A stretch of DNA of 64,000 bases from Pseudoduganella armeniaca (GTDB taxonomy: Bacteria; Pseudomonadota; Gammaproteobacteria; Burkholderiales; Burkholderiaceae_D), in contig NZ_CP028324.1 in the NCBI RefSeq assembly GCF_003028855.1, positions 3,100,001 to 3,164,000 on the forward strand, written 5' to 3'. Position 1 is the stretch's first letter. Each line of letters starts with the position of its first letter. The notes below the pieces were generated by a model that was given only the letters and a program-made list of their open reading frames with translations, had not been told where the DNA came from and searched no databases. This document shows, piece after piece, positions 63,930-64,000 of the stretch. The position numbers and the translations under genes are program-made.

Positions 63930-64000
63930 ATGCCGAGAATGTCCTCCACGCTGGCGCTGTGCGCCGTGCTGTCCGCCACCGTGCCGCTGGCCGTGCAGGC
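63930..64000 (+). CDS. start of an exported protein (3' end outside window)
   Basis: The ATG follows AGGGAG. The 23 visible codons begin MPRMSSTLALCAVLSATVPLAV, a probable signal peptide. The gene is 25 bp after the ParB-like stop and likely in the same operon. Nothing can be said of function. Confidence 0.6.
   Translation, partial: MPRMSSTLALCAVLSATVPLAVQ

Overview
The window is about 65% G+C, densely coded, and reads like a chromosome segment of a betaproteobacterium of the Oxalobacteraceae (Massilia/Duganella type). That is an inference from gene content: lipoprotein chitinases with Pro-Thr linkers, a 'KGIRASL'-type TonB receptor, a VPEP C-terminal sorting protein, an arsR-arsN1-arsC-arsB-arsH operon, a KaiC/histidine kinase pair and many GGDEF/hybrid-kinase proteins. 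No phage, transposase, CRISPR array or rRNA was seen. One tRNA (Leu, anticodon UAA) lies near the right end.

Layout. 1-3445: the end of an ABC-2 type exporter operon (ATPase plus two DUF3526-like permeases). 3632-7417: a 50-aa unknown gene divergent from an arsenic/arsinothricin resistance operon, with a perfect 20-bp palindrome between them. 7517-22726: a polysaccharide-use region with two secreted GH18 chitinases flanking a JmjC/cupin protein, a large RTX-type repeat protein, a TonB-dependent receptor, a ROK repressor and a GH10 xylanase. 22923-25786: an unusual serine protease-endonuclease I fusion and a secreted histidine phosphatase. 25806-36601: signalling genes (PAS-GGDEF-EAL protein, an acyl-CoA dehydrogenase/hybrid kinase/small protein operon, a KaiC-like ATPase overlapping a hybrid kinase). 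36757-39434: flagellin, a PEP-CTERM protein and three small minus-strand genes.

39698-62343 is the most remarkable part. A compact type II secretion/type IV pilus-like operon (PilO-like, PilP-like, a lipoprotein secretin with a C-terminal cohesin-like domain, three pseudopilins, GspF, GspE, two PilM/PilN-like proteins) is followed by a roughly 2,430-residue SpvB/FG-GAP surface protein with twelve ~98-residue Ig-like modules. Next come an RHS protein ending in a PD-(D/E)XK-like nuclease and a probable immunity gene. The secretion operon and the surface-protein gene are each preceded, at almost the same distance, by a related 48-bp element, which suggests joint control. Downstream lie a decayed second immunity gene and a displaced, truncated second RHS core/tip, then tRNA-Leu and a ParB-like gene.

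Four long genes (the upstream chitinase, the SpvB protein, the RHS protein twice, and possibly the RTX protein) are broken by what look like single-base losses in G/C runs. Three sites clearly read as GGGCC having lost a C, so assembly error is at least as likely as true decay. Functions below are inferred from motifs read by eye; no database search was run.
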